Source of the DNA: Eretmocerus hayati
Lineage: Eukaryota; Arthropoda; Insecta; Hymenoptera; Aphelinidae
Direction: 5' to 3'
NCBI GenBank assembly: GCA_029851415.1
Contig: CM056742.1
Span: forward strand, 155,625,121 to 155,689,120
Length of the DNA stretch: 64,000 nucleotides
Positions 11,350 to 21,324 of this stretch are shown here, piece after piece. The position numbers and the translations under genes are program-made. The notes under the pieces are model-generated. The model was not told the origin of the DNA and ran no database searches. It saw only the letters and a list, made by a program, of their open reading frames with translations. How positions within the stretch are numbered: the first letter of the stretch is position 1; each line of letters opens with the position of its first letter.

Positions 11350-12645
11350 ATTGCTTGTCTTATGGGGGTTCATCATGAGTGGCCGTATGGGTGGGTAGAT
11401 GATGGACGGTTGGTGGTAGTGTTGCTGGTGGTGGATGGGTGGATGAATAGTGGTAGGTATAGGGATAAAGACAGGAGAAGGGGTAGAGGCCGGGGTGGAA
11501 TAGGAATATATATAGAGAAGGGGTAGAGATAAAGATGGGGATGAGAATAGGAATAGGGATAGGGATAGCGACAAGAACGGGGACAGGAACAGGGATATGC
11601 ATAACGGTACCAACAGGGCTAGGGACGGAACAAGGATATGGATAGTAAGAGTGATATGAATAGGGACAAACATAGGGGTGGGGGCGGGAATAGAGTCAGG
11701 GGTGGGATAAGAATATAGATAAGGATGGGCCACGGATAAGGGTAGGGGTATGTGGTGTTTGCACGCGAGGTACCCTCAGATTAAATGAGTTATAAAATTG
11801 TCGATATACCATCACCTTTATTACTTATGTACAACTGAATTGGACGGCCGCGCGCAATAATCTGGTCGTTGGCTCGACGCAGTCGGCATTACAATGTAAC
11901 TCCATCATCCGCATTCTTCCATTCTGCTGAGTAAGTACAACGTTTGACCTCATTCATAAAGCACAGGATAGAAACAGATATAGATAGGGATAAGGATCGG
12001 AACAAGGACAGGAATAGTGTTAGGAACAGGGATGAGGATAGCAACAACAGGAAAAGGTCTAGGGACAAGACTGAGAATGGGACAGAAATAGGAATCGGGA
12101 TACCGATAAGATTAGGGATAGAAACAATGATGAGACCAGCGATAAGGACAGGGTTAGTAACAGGGACAAGAATGGGGATAGCAAACAAGGATAGTAACAG
12201 GGACAAGCATAGTGATAGCATCAGGGATAGGGACAGGAATACGAACGTAACAGGAATATAGCAGAGACAGAGGCAGAGATAGCAACAGAGATAGGGACAG
12301 GGATGAGGTTAGGGATAGAAACAAGTATTAAAACAGGGACAGAGACAGGAAAAGACACAGAGACAGGAATAGACGCAGAGACAGGGATAAGAACAGATCC
12401 AGGGTTAGGGACGGAACAGGTGTAGGGGCAGGCTCGGAGAAATGGATAGAAACTTCGATAGGGTTAGGCATAGAGATAAGAATAGGGTCAGGGGTAGGGA
12501 TAGGGATGGGAACAGCGTTAGTTACATGGATAGGGACATCGAAAAGGATAGGTACAGGGACGGGGATGGGAACAACGATAGAGACAGGGACACGGATAGA
12601 GATAGAGTGGGTGATCTGGGGGATGGGAAGTACCGTATTGATACG
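11350..12645 (+). repeat. degenerate purine-rich hexamer array
   Basis: Two blocks (about 11,350-11,745 and 11,945-12,645), separated by ordinary sequence, consist of loosely repeated GGGATA, GGGACA, GGAATA and GGAACA hexamers. The plus strand is strongly purine-biased for most of 1.1 kb. The period of six produces spurious dipeptide-repeat frames: Arg-Asp/Arg-Asn on the plus strand and Pro-Ile/Leu-Ser on the minus strand. These are products of the repeat and not proteins. Such tracts can adopt triplex structure, but nothing here shows that they do. Confidence 0.85.
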
Positions 12646-12960
12646 GTCTAGTCCGATGAAGCTCGGTCTAGTCTGGTAAAATCAGGAACAGGGGCTTCAA
12701 GTTCAAGATTCTAGGCACGTCCCTGAGACGTCTCTAGGCAGGTCCCTGGGACGTTCTTAGGCACGTCCCTATTTTCAGCAAAGGGGGGGGGGCGTGTCTA
12801 GAGGTGGGAGATATTGTACTAGTACGGTCTAGTCCAGTATAATTAGGTTTAGTTTGGTCTAATTCGGCCTCATTCGGTCTAGTTCGATCGACTTGAGTCT
12901 AGTCCGATCTCGCTTAGTATAATCCGGTCCTATGATGTCCTTTTCAGTTCAGTTTGGTAT
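12646..12960. repeat. GGTCTAGTYC-type degenerate repeats and a 22-bp triplicate
   Basis: Loosely repeated GGTCTAGTCC/GGTCTAATTC decamers occupy 12,646-12,690 and 12,825-12,960. Between them, about 12,712-12,775, a unit of about 22 bases containing AGGCACGTCCCTGGGACGTT is repeated three times with changes, followed by a G tract at 12,784-12,792. This forms a second low-complexity block next to the hexamer array. Confidence 0.65.
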
Positions 12961-14330
12961 AATTAGAACTAGTTCCCCAAAAAATATTGATATATCCAAC
13001 TCAGCCATTCTGAAAATTCTAAACAGTTACTCTAAATTCCCAAAAATGTTTCATCTATTAGCAAGTTTTATGAAATATGATGTCATTTTTGCGAACTCCG
13101 TAAGGGATTCCTCCCTGGCACCTTAAAGTGATCAGCAATCATTCTTTTATCGTCAGTATTGGACTGCAAAAGCATTCCAGAAGCCCGTGACTTATCGGGA
13201 ACATTTACCAACCGAACGGACGGTATGTACAATATTGATTAAGAAATGACTATAGTGCAATTAATTTAATTTCAAGTCGTCACCGTATGTGCAGTTTCAA
13301 GCCTTGAAGGAAAATTTGATAAATTTAATATTTCGTCTGAATGCGCAGACCTAACCTTCGTAAAGAAAGCTGAAGAAGCAGAGTCAGGACGGGAAAAGTT
13401 GCCCTTTCGTTTTTATGATGCACAAGATATCGCCATAATCTCATACCCAAGCAAATGCGTCTATATGCGGTCATAGCAGTTTGCGAGGAAGTTATTCGCG
13501 TGAAAGAAAACCACTTGCGACCGCTACCTCATATATATGTATAGTCTTTGGGGACATAAACTTATATGTGCTGCCTGGTCTACAAAAAAATTGCCGCTCA
13601 ATTTTACTGCACATGAGTCTGGATACGACGACGGTGCAGTATAATACTTTAGGATGCTCACTTCCGTAATAAAAAGTCCTGCTATATCGGAAGTGAAAGT
13701 TCCAATGAGTGTTCCAATCGATTCTCCTATCGACTGTCATCCGATATAGCAAGTATGCGCCATCCATACATGCACTCGTCGGACATAATTATCTGAACAA
13801 ATCTGAAAAACCTTTTGGTTCCTGGGCTGCTGTTCCGATTCAAATCAGATTGTTCATGGTGTGAATATCGTAAGTGTATACTTAAGCCATCAAAATTGCA
13901 ATCTGATTCTAAGATTCCAAATAACAGCTCAGGGATGATAAAGCTTTTCCAGATTCGTTTAGATATTATGTCTACTGACCTGTGCATGTATATTTCTACG
14001 CCCTCGATGGAAGTTTCACGATATTTTCTGGCTTTGATAGCATCAGGACTCAAATGAAGAACTTCTCTTCTGAATTGAAATGAGATCGATCAATGCTTGA
14101 CAAACTTCACAACTTCGCTCTCAATCAGTCTTTTGATATGAACCTCGAATCATTGTATCAAACACAACGTATTTCATGAGAAAAAACCTTGTGGTGCTCA
14201 AAAATTAGCATAAAATCTCAAAAAAAAGACAATTTGATGAAGAATGAAAAAATACGATTACTCAATAACATAAATTCGCATCCTCTTAAAAATTCCATCA
14301 GAGTACTTTGAAGAATGTGAAAGATGGTGC
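12961..14330. other. no gene seen; short hairpins
   Basis: No recognisable gene. TGCTATATCGGA near 13,679 is inverted as TCCGATATAGCA near 13,739, and AATCAGATTG near 13,843 is inverted at about 13,899-13,908. Both may be remnants of small inverted-repeat elements. Confidence 0.4.
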
Positions 14331-15190
14331 ATTGGCCGAGTCTACATAAACGTGCTCACCCTGGGCGCGCGCGCTCTTTCTGTTTGCACTCTCCACCCAA
14401 ACACCGGGGTAGGTACCAAAAATGGGATTTGAAAATCTTTTGACGAGTGTTCCCTCTCAATCGAAGTATTGGCACGGGTTTGTGAAATGAAAAACACCCA
14501 GTCTATTGCGTAAATCGACCAAAAAATTGATTTTTATCGAATACAGATCGAATAACGAGAGGCGCGATTGTGTCTCATATAAGCATCCGTTTTCACCAGG
14601 TTCCAAACTTGCAAACCGTTTAGCCATATTCAGCATCATCTTGGTTATACATTGGTACTTATTCCAGAAGATGAATAATGAGCTGAAGTGTGTGAAATGT
14701 TGATTAAGAATACCCGAGAAGTCCAAAATTTACGGAGGAGTGAGTTTTGTAACACAAATTTGAAATTTGATCTTTGGTGTACATGGAATAGCTCGATTCC
14801 TCTTCATCGGGATTCCGCACACCTTTGCTCATTTCACAGTTTCTGGAGAAAGTCTCAATGCAAACCTAAAATAATGTTGAATATTGTCGGATAAGCCGCG
14901 AGTTAGGAACCTGAGAAGTTGGGGATGGTGATATTAGGCACATCGATCGACATCAAAATCTCTCACTTTTCGATCTCTTTTAGATGCAAATCAATTTTTT
15001 GGTTGATTTACGTATTAGACTGGCCGTTTTCCATCTCTTAAACTCGCGCTGATACTCAGTTTGAGAGGGAACACTTGTCAAAACATTTTCGAATCCCATT
15101 TTCGGTACCTACTCCGCTGTTTGGGTGGAGAGTGTGAGCGGAGGAAGCGCGCGCGCCCCGAGTGAGCGCGTGTATGTAGACTCGGCCATT
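14331..15190. repeat. 860-bp foldback element
   Basis: The left end ATTGGCCGAGTCTACATA is inverted at the right end TGTAGACTCGGCCATT. Further inverted blocks lie at 14,379-14,462 versus 15,062-15,145 (with GAGAGTGTGAG and GGTACCTAC-type strings), at about 14,510-14,540 versus 14,985-15,015, and towards the centre. Both arms carry a GCGCGCGC run (near 14,368 and 15,148). It encodes no protein. The arms are more diverged than those of the other large foldbacks, suggesting greater age. Confidence 0.8.
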
Positions 15191-15917
15191 AGATCTGGTA
15201 GGCGCAAAAAAATCGTTGACAATGGAGTTTCGAAACCTCTTTCTCTCTCGATCACATTTGATCACCTTTCACTGGTACATTTTAAGGCAACACTCGTCAA
15301 CGATTGATACAGGACGGTCCATGTGACATTTTCACAAGGATAACTCAAAATTACAAACCATAAGGCATCACATCTGATTGTTGAGTGCATTCATTAAAAA
15401 TATAGGACCTGTCTTCTCTTGAAAACGTAATTTCACTATTAGGGTTCTATTCAATTCCAACTTCCACTCTGTATTCTGAAAGTTTATGCCTTTTTACGCC
15501 GATTACTCACTCGCCGAAAATTTTTCAAAGTAGACTGAGTAGAGACAAAAGTGAGTAACTTGCTCGAACTATGGAGGAGCTTGATTTCTTCCGAAACCGC
15601 GTTGAAATCCAGAAAAATTGACTTTTACTCTAAAACTCTCAGCGGATAATTTTGATTCTCGGGAGAGAAAGAACCCGAGAAAACTTCAAAACATACCCTA
15701 CAATGAAACTACTCCCATATTCGCGCACCTTTTACCGTTTTGGTTTTCCAACCCACCGTACCTTACACACTTCTGATGGTATACATGAGACTGTTCTAGA
15801 TTCAAATATTTCTACCAACTCGTTGTTTTTGCCAGACCCGTTTAACAACTCGTTAATCTGAAGATAATAGCAATACTCGAGCCTGCGGTTGTCTTATTCG
15901 GAGCAAATAACACCTCT
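15191..15917. other. no gene seen
   Basis: AT-rich sequence with no recognisable gene, repeat or transposon end. Confidence 0.35.
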
Positions 15918-16264
15918 CTAACAAGGAGAGGTTCAACCTTGCGGGTTCTGGATTCATTCTAAACTCTGGAAATCATCTTGTTTTGGTGAGAAATGAAGGT
16001 ATCTCGAAGGATTCAGTCCCATGGGTCTCCTATCCTGAGATACAACTATAGAGATTACCACTGTTTGCATATCAGTATGTACGACTTTTCAACATGGGCC
16101 TATATTGGTGATGCTAATGGAGATCCACAGCGATATCTCACGAATGGAGGTCCATGTGACTAAATCCTTTGACGAGATACCTTCATTTCTCAACAAAATG
16201 AGATGATTCCCAGAGTTTGAGCCAAATCCAGGGCCCGCAAGGTTGGACCTGTCCTTGTCAGTCG
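15918..16264. mobile_element. foldback MITE, family F1 copy 2
   Basis: The hairpin starts CTAACAAGGAGAGG and ends GTCCTTGTCAGTC. Inverted inner blocks include CAACCTTGCGGG and GAGAAATGAAGGTATCTCG. The arm sequence closely resembles the outer part of the element at 61,957-62,790 and, at the termini, the one at 9409-9743. Confidence 0.85.
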
Positions 16265-17160
16265 GATTCGAGTGGGATCATGGTCAGTAAAATTCATGGG
16301 GCTCCCAGATTTTTTCGAAGGAAAAGTTATTATAATATTGTGTTGAATATTTTCTAGCAATTTGAAGCTCTCAGAATATATTAAAGACCATACAACAGAG
16401 TACGTGAAAGTTGAGAGAATCAAAATTTTATTCAAATTGGAAATGGATGTATATGATTTCAAGTCAATCTTTTCAAAAATCTTACCAGCGTGTTCGCTCT
16501 GGCAATAAGCTTCTTGATGTGCGCACGGTGCGTTAGGCCCCGATCGAGTGCAGACCCAAAACTTTGATTATTTCACAATCGATCAATCCCTATCTTTTAT
16601 TAAATAGGATCATTGTAGGATATCTTTGGATTTTGAAAAAGTAATCTTCTGACACTTGAGTTCATTCACCTTCAAGCCTAATCCGACTCGCTCAGATAAG
16701 GAGAAAACTGTCATCAGGATACTGCTGATGGTCCCAAAGATCTTCACGTATGAGAATCTGGCTGTATGGAGTAAGTTTTGAGAAATCATTGATAACAAGA
16801 CTAGTAGAAAGAAAATTGGCCCTAGATGCAATCCTTGTGGTTATAACATTTTTTTCTATTCTAGCAGCTAGCGTCTTATCGCAGGTATACATTACATCAA
16901 TTTAGGGCCAATACGAGACTTGTAGCTCAGAGTTGCATTAGATGCGTGTCGTTCTCATCCAACTGCTTTTGATATTCAAAGATTGTGATATCCTAAAAAG
17001 ACTATTCATAATCACCAAACTCATTTCTACGAGTTACTACCATTGTGGAAAATTCAACGATGAAACATTATTCAAATAAGCTGTCCTCTTGCGTTAATAG
17101 GCTCAAAAAATTCGTTTATGAGCAGGAAATGAGGGATGCGAGAAATGGGCCTACTTGAGT
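16265..17160. other. no gene seen
   Basis: Short frames on the minus strand have no recognisable domains. No repeat structure noted. Confidence 0.35.
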
Positions 17161-17380
17161 CTTTGCTGCCAAGTGACGAAAGGCGCTAAGAGCTCAAGCT
17201 GCAGGGTGAAATTTCAAAGCCGCAGATGATGCAGGTGCTCACGGGCTGCACATAATCGCACGAGCCCCTTGCCGCAAACTCGAGCGAGAGCGCATCTGCC
17301 CGCAATGTATACGTATTGCGTATATAGTCGCAAAATGGCACGTGGCACCGGGTCTATTATCGTGCAGTCATTAGTGTACA
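17161..17380. other. GC/CpG-rich patch
   Basis: A compact GC-rich segment in AT-rich surroundings (for example GGGCTGCACATAATCGCACG and ACTCGAGCGAGAGCGCATC). It may be cis-regulatory or an old repeat. The evidence is compositional only. Confidence 0.2.
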
Positions 17381-17792
17381 AGAAGCGTATTTTTTTTGGC
17401 TGATCTTATAGGTCAGTTATTAATCTTATGATTCTCAAGATACTCAACGTGGTTGGTCGAGTTAATATCTTTCGAAACTGGTTCTGGAGTCTTGTTCATT
17501 TATACAAAATTTCGAATCGGAAGGAGTAAAATTCCCGAAAGAATATGTTGAGCTCCTCGGAGTTCAATCATGAGTGCATCCTCGAGGATCTTGATGATCA
17601 ATACGGTGGGAAGACATGTGATAGCCGTGCAAGCTGAATCTTGTTCTCAACTTATTCGAATTCTCCTTGAATTTGGACTTAACAACGAGTTGTCACACTT
17701 TTTGTTATTACCTAACTTTTATGCGACAAGTCGCCAATTAATCCAAATCCAAAGAGAATCCGAATCAGTTGAAACTGTATATTACGCAACTA

Positions 17793-17907
17793 GGGAGTAG
17801 AATGGGCTTAGTCTCCCTGGGTGCGTGTATTATATCTATCCATATTAATAGTGTGAGGCGAAGCCGAGGCTATAAACACTCGGAAGTTAGAGACCCACAT
17901 TACTCCC
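17793..17907. repeat. short imperfect hairpin with GGCGAAGCCGAGGC core
   Basis: GGGAGTAGAATGGGC is imperfectly inverted as CCACATTACTCCC. The segment contains GAGGCGAAGCCGAGGCTATAA, related to the core of the hairpin at 54,325-54,426. Confidence 0.45.
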
Positions 17908-18174
17908 GAGCTGCATAAGTTATATTTTATCCTACAGGACTAAAGCACTATCCCCCCCCCCCCCTCCACGCACGCATTCGAGCACGTATGCTTGGCGCAA
18001 TAGGCTACTGCAACGACCGTGTCGTTAGTTACGCCGCTTCGAATATACATAAGGTAGTTGTCAAGGGGGTAGTAGCGAGGACACCCCCTCCCCCTCCCGA
18101 CTGTAAAAAAGGTTCCGGAATGGTCTAAGGAATCAAGTTGTAGAAAATCTTGAATCGTCTCCGTCAGTCAATAA

Positions 18175-18830
18175 ATCACGCTAAAAACAGTTTGGTTGAA
18201 CTGGCAAATTTTTATGCTTGACTAGCGATTTTCTGCTGCTGTTTCCAGACAGCGAAAATAATTTGCTGTCGTAACTAGACCTCAACCCACTGGGACCCAG
18301 CAAATCGTGTCATTGTTATTGAATTTGCTTCGAAGAACATGAGGTGAAGGATCCATTATGGATGGACACATGCAATTGTATTTCAACGGTGACACACCAC
18401 CGTTGGAAAATAATTAGTAAACTCACCTTCTAAATCCTCAATTAATTGTGGAGGGTGGCTGATTTGGGCGTAAACAATGACAAGAGGTTATATTTATTTT
18501 GATTGCAAATTAGCCACATCAACTAAACATGAAGCTCGACCAGCACGCAACTTGTGCTGTTTTACCCATTTCGAGTCGCTGCGACACCAGAATTTTTGCA
18601 GCGCAGATGGCGTAGCTGTTTTTGCAAAATAATTTGCTAGCTGAACTCGAAAATGTTTCTAGATTTGCAGAACGTCTTCTAGCGAAATCTGTTTGCTGCT
18701 TTATCTAGGCAACCTGTGCCTGATTTGGCAGCAGAAATAGCAAGACCAGATAAAAATATTGTTGGATAAGCGAGGATCCTTACAGCAAATTCTGTTTTGC
18801 TGTCGGAGCTCGATCTTTTTTTAGCGTGAT
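18175..18830. mobile_element. 656-bp inverted-repeat element
   Basis: The ends ATCACGCTAAAAA (18,175-18,187) and TTTTTAGCGTGAT (18,818-18,830) are exact 13-base inverted repeats. The interior has many AGCAAA/TTTGCT strings in both orientations. No transposase is encoded. I could not define a target duplication. Confidence 0.6.
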
Positions 18831-19252
18831 GTTGGTAAAACTTGAATTGATCTCAGAGGACAAGGAATCTCGTGCAAAGAATGTTACAGCATGCGTAGCA
18901 AATAAAAGGAATTTGGCAAAGTACACATATACTCGTGCACGAGTATATACTTTGCCAAATTCATCTATTTACTACGTTTCGTCAAACGAATCTGTTGACC
19001 TCATCAGGCTAATAAGATCTTCCAATAGTGGTAATTATACTTGTGATTTCAATGAATTATTGTGAATATTTGTTTCTGTTCAAAATTTGAGTGTTGCGAT
19101 GCGATGAATAGTTTTTTTTTGTAGCCTGATGAGGTCAACAGATCTGTTTGACAAAACGTAGCAAATAGATGGATTTGCCAAAGTACTCGTGTTGTAATAT
19201 CCTTTGCACGAGATTCCTTGTCCTCCGAGATCGATTCAAGTTTTATCAACAT
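18829..19252. repeat. nested palindrome
   Basis: An outer inverted repeat (ATGTTGGTAAAACTTGA at 18,829 versus TCAAGTTTTATCAACAT at 19,236-19,252) has arms of over 100 bases. The left arm itself contains a second palindrome (18,894-18,976, centred near 18,935, sharing TTTGGCAAAGTA and ACTCGTG). It directly abuts the preceding element. Confidence 0.8.
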
Positions 19253-19574
19253 TTATTGGTCTAAAGAATCTTTATTATGTAATATTAAATCAACTTTCCT
19301 CCATTCTCACCCAAAATTTAGTTCACGATATTCGCCCATTCAATGTTATACAGTTCAATATTCGAGTAATTATGAAAAAAGAATTTCTGAAAATTAATAT
19401 TCATTGATTTTTTTTGAGATTCTTTTGATAATATCATGATTTCTCCAGAATACATTCGAGTCAGATTTTGACATTTGTTTAACGCTCGAATCATTGTTTA
19501 TCTGAGAAACAAGAGAAGACGACCTAATCAGAAGTTGTGTGTCTATGCGTGAGCAGGTTATGTAGACATTTAGT

Positions 19575-19790
19575 ACCTCTCAACCGTAAGGTTGCCCATT
19601 CACGACGCAAAATTTTACCCCCACATCCCATCTCTCGCCACGCCACGCCGTTGGAGCGAGAGAGACAATGCCTCGGACAATCCGCTGCCTTGGGGTCTCT
19701 AGACTAATAGTCTCTCTCTTTTGCTTCAATAGCGAGAGATGGGTTGTGGGGGAAAAATTTTACGTCATGAAAAGGCACCCTAACCTCCGT
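19575..19790. repeat. inverted repeat with ~50-base arms
   Basis: The left arm (about 19,583-19,636, containing CCCACATCCCATCTCTCGC) is inverted at about 19,728-19,785 (GCGAGAGATGGGTTGTGGGG, then AAAATTTTACGTC and GGCACCCTAACC). The central segment contains GAGAGAGAC and GTCTCTCTC runs that extend the pairing. It is probably a small non-autonomous element. Confidence 0.7.
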
Positions 19791-19883
19791 GGAAGGGTCG
19801 GTAGCTCGGTCGGTAGACCACTAGCCTTACGATCATACCTACACGTATATCTTGAGCGTGGGTTCAAATCTCGCTCGTGACAG
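19791..19883 (+). repeat. tRNA-like sequence (possible SINE head)
   Basis: GTCGGTAGCTCGGTCGGTAG resembles a tRNA D-arm/A-box and GTGGGTTCAAATCTCGC forms a T-arm with a 5-bp stem (two G-T pairs). The middle is expanded by about 17 bases and no matching acceptor stem is seen. Its reverse strand yields the HERDLNPR…LPTEL peptide that commonly betrays tRNA-derived DNA. I read it as tRNA-derived and not a working tRNA gene. Confidence 0.55.
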
Positions 19884-20033
19884 ATTTTAGTTTCAATTTT
19901 TCTCAAACACAAGTACGTTGGAGGAGTGAAGTTTGATGCACGGGTGTAAAAGAAGCACATTACGGCCAAAATATGGGGTAAAATTGCGTACTTTAGTCCC
20001 GCTAAGATGGCAACAAAGTTTTGCCTATAGGCA

Positions 20034-21293
20034 ATATATGGGTATAATCGCGATAACTTACCCATTTCGTGGCCAAAAATTCAGAGATTGAATATTGAGT
20101 CTACGCCGGTCTAAGTTGACTTTTTCCTTTTTTTTTTGCATATTAAGCGATAATATTTGATAAAACGTATACAGAAAGTTTTTTGGGACGTTTTAGGACG
20201 GTATATGTGATTTTCACATGTATAAGGCATAGGGAAAGTAGTGAACGAAACTGACATATTCGGTTTTCGACATTTTCTTGTCTATAGCGAAAAATCCTGA
20301 TGCGATGGGACCATATGACCTTGAAATTCGTGTTTAGATGGTTGATTTGAGTCGGAAGTACACTTGGCGGTAGTTGATTCTTTCCGACATCCAACCGAGT
20401 ATGCCGATCATAACAATAAGTTGTGATCGGCATACTCGGTCGGGACGTCGGAAAGAATCAACTACCGCCAGGTGTACATGCTCCGGAGCACAGAATTCCA
20501 TTCCTCCGTCTTTTTCGTGCTGTTGAGTATCCCAGGGAACAACTTTTGGATGCACGTATGGAACTGACATTTCACCTCAAAATCGCTCGCAAAAATACCA
20601 GAGTCGACATAGAAACTTCTCCTTATATATTTCATCTACTGCCAACATACTTCAGTGGAAAAAATTGTTCCCACCCAGATAAACTGACTTCTAGTGGGGT
20701 AACATGGTATGCACGGAATTGACAAAGTTACATGTCCAATTTTCGACGACGAATGTACATACATGCAGCACTCAGAAGTTTGATCCTAGGTCTGTTCTCG
20801 CGTTAGGATGTGATTCTTGGACATATTCTCTCGAAATTTCGTCCGCGACAAAGTGACATAGAGTGAATTTAGGATACGCTGTGAGCATTTGAAAAAAATT
20901 TCTCATTTTTTGTAAAAATCCCATAACAAGATCGAGGTACACGGCTTTGGGACTAAACTACGAGTTCTGGACATAATACCTATGAAAAATGGTTGGTTTA
21001 ATTCTACTTCGAGGAAAAAATTTGAGCATACCCTTAGCAACTCTTGCTCCGACGCTGGCGCTGGAGGTATATGTCGATCTCCAAATGTAACAATGCACGG
21101 AACTGACATTTCAACCTTTAATGTTTACAAATAAAAAAGAGGAGTGAACGGATCGATCTGGAAATTTATTCCCAAGTGTATTTCAACAGAATACATGTAG
21201 AAAAATTTGAGCGGAGTGATTCGAAGCTCGCTCGTCGAAATGAAAGGTCATAAGCTGTTCCGGGTGTAAGTTATCGCGATAATACTCATATAT
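20034..21293. mobile_element. 1.26-kb inverted-repeat element
   Basis: ATATATGGGTATAATCGCGA (from 20,034) is inverted at the right end (about 21,262-21,293, TCGCGATAATACTCATATAT), about 30 bases with few mismatches. The interior repeats a CGGAACTGACAT-like string (about 20,560, 20,715 as CGGAATTGACA, and 21,095). It also holds a separate 120-base palindrome. No transposase frame. Confidence 0.6.
20358..20477. repeat. 120-base near-perfect palindrome
   Basis: The arms 20,358-20,410 and 20,423-20,477 are reverse complements with a handful of differences, around a spacer of about 12 bases. Shared blocks include GGCGGTAGTTGATTCTTTCC and CCGAGTATGCCGATCA. It encodes nothing and could extrude as a cruciform or fold as a long RNA hairpin. 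Confidence 0.9.
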
Positions 21294-21324
21294 ATTACAG
21301 ATAACCCCCTCATGGGGTTTATCA

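Noticed and set aside
11500..12600. Interstitial telomere
   Set aside because: The arthropod telomere unit TTAGG is not the repeated unit here; the hexamers are GGGATA/GGGACA-like and degenerate.
11263..12651. Long frames rich in Pro-Ile, Leu-Ser, Arg-Asp and Arg-Asn on both strands
   Set aside because: They are translations of the degenerate hexamer array; period six yields dipeptide repeats in any frame.
19760..20065. 101-codon minus-strand frame containing HERDLNPR
   Set aside because: This peptide is the known artefact of translating the back strand of tRNA-like DNA; it overlaps the tRNA-like repeat.
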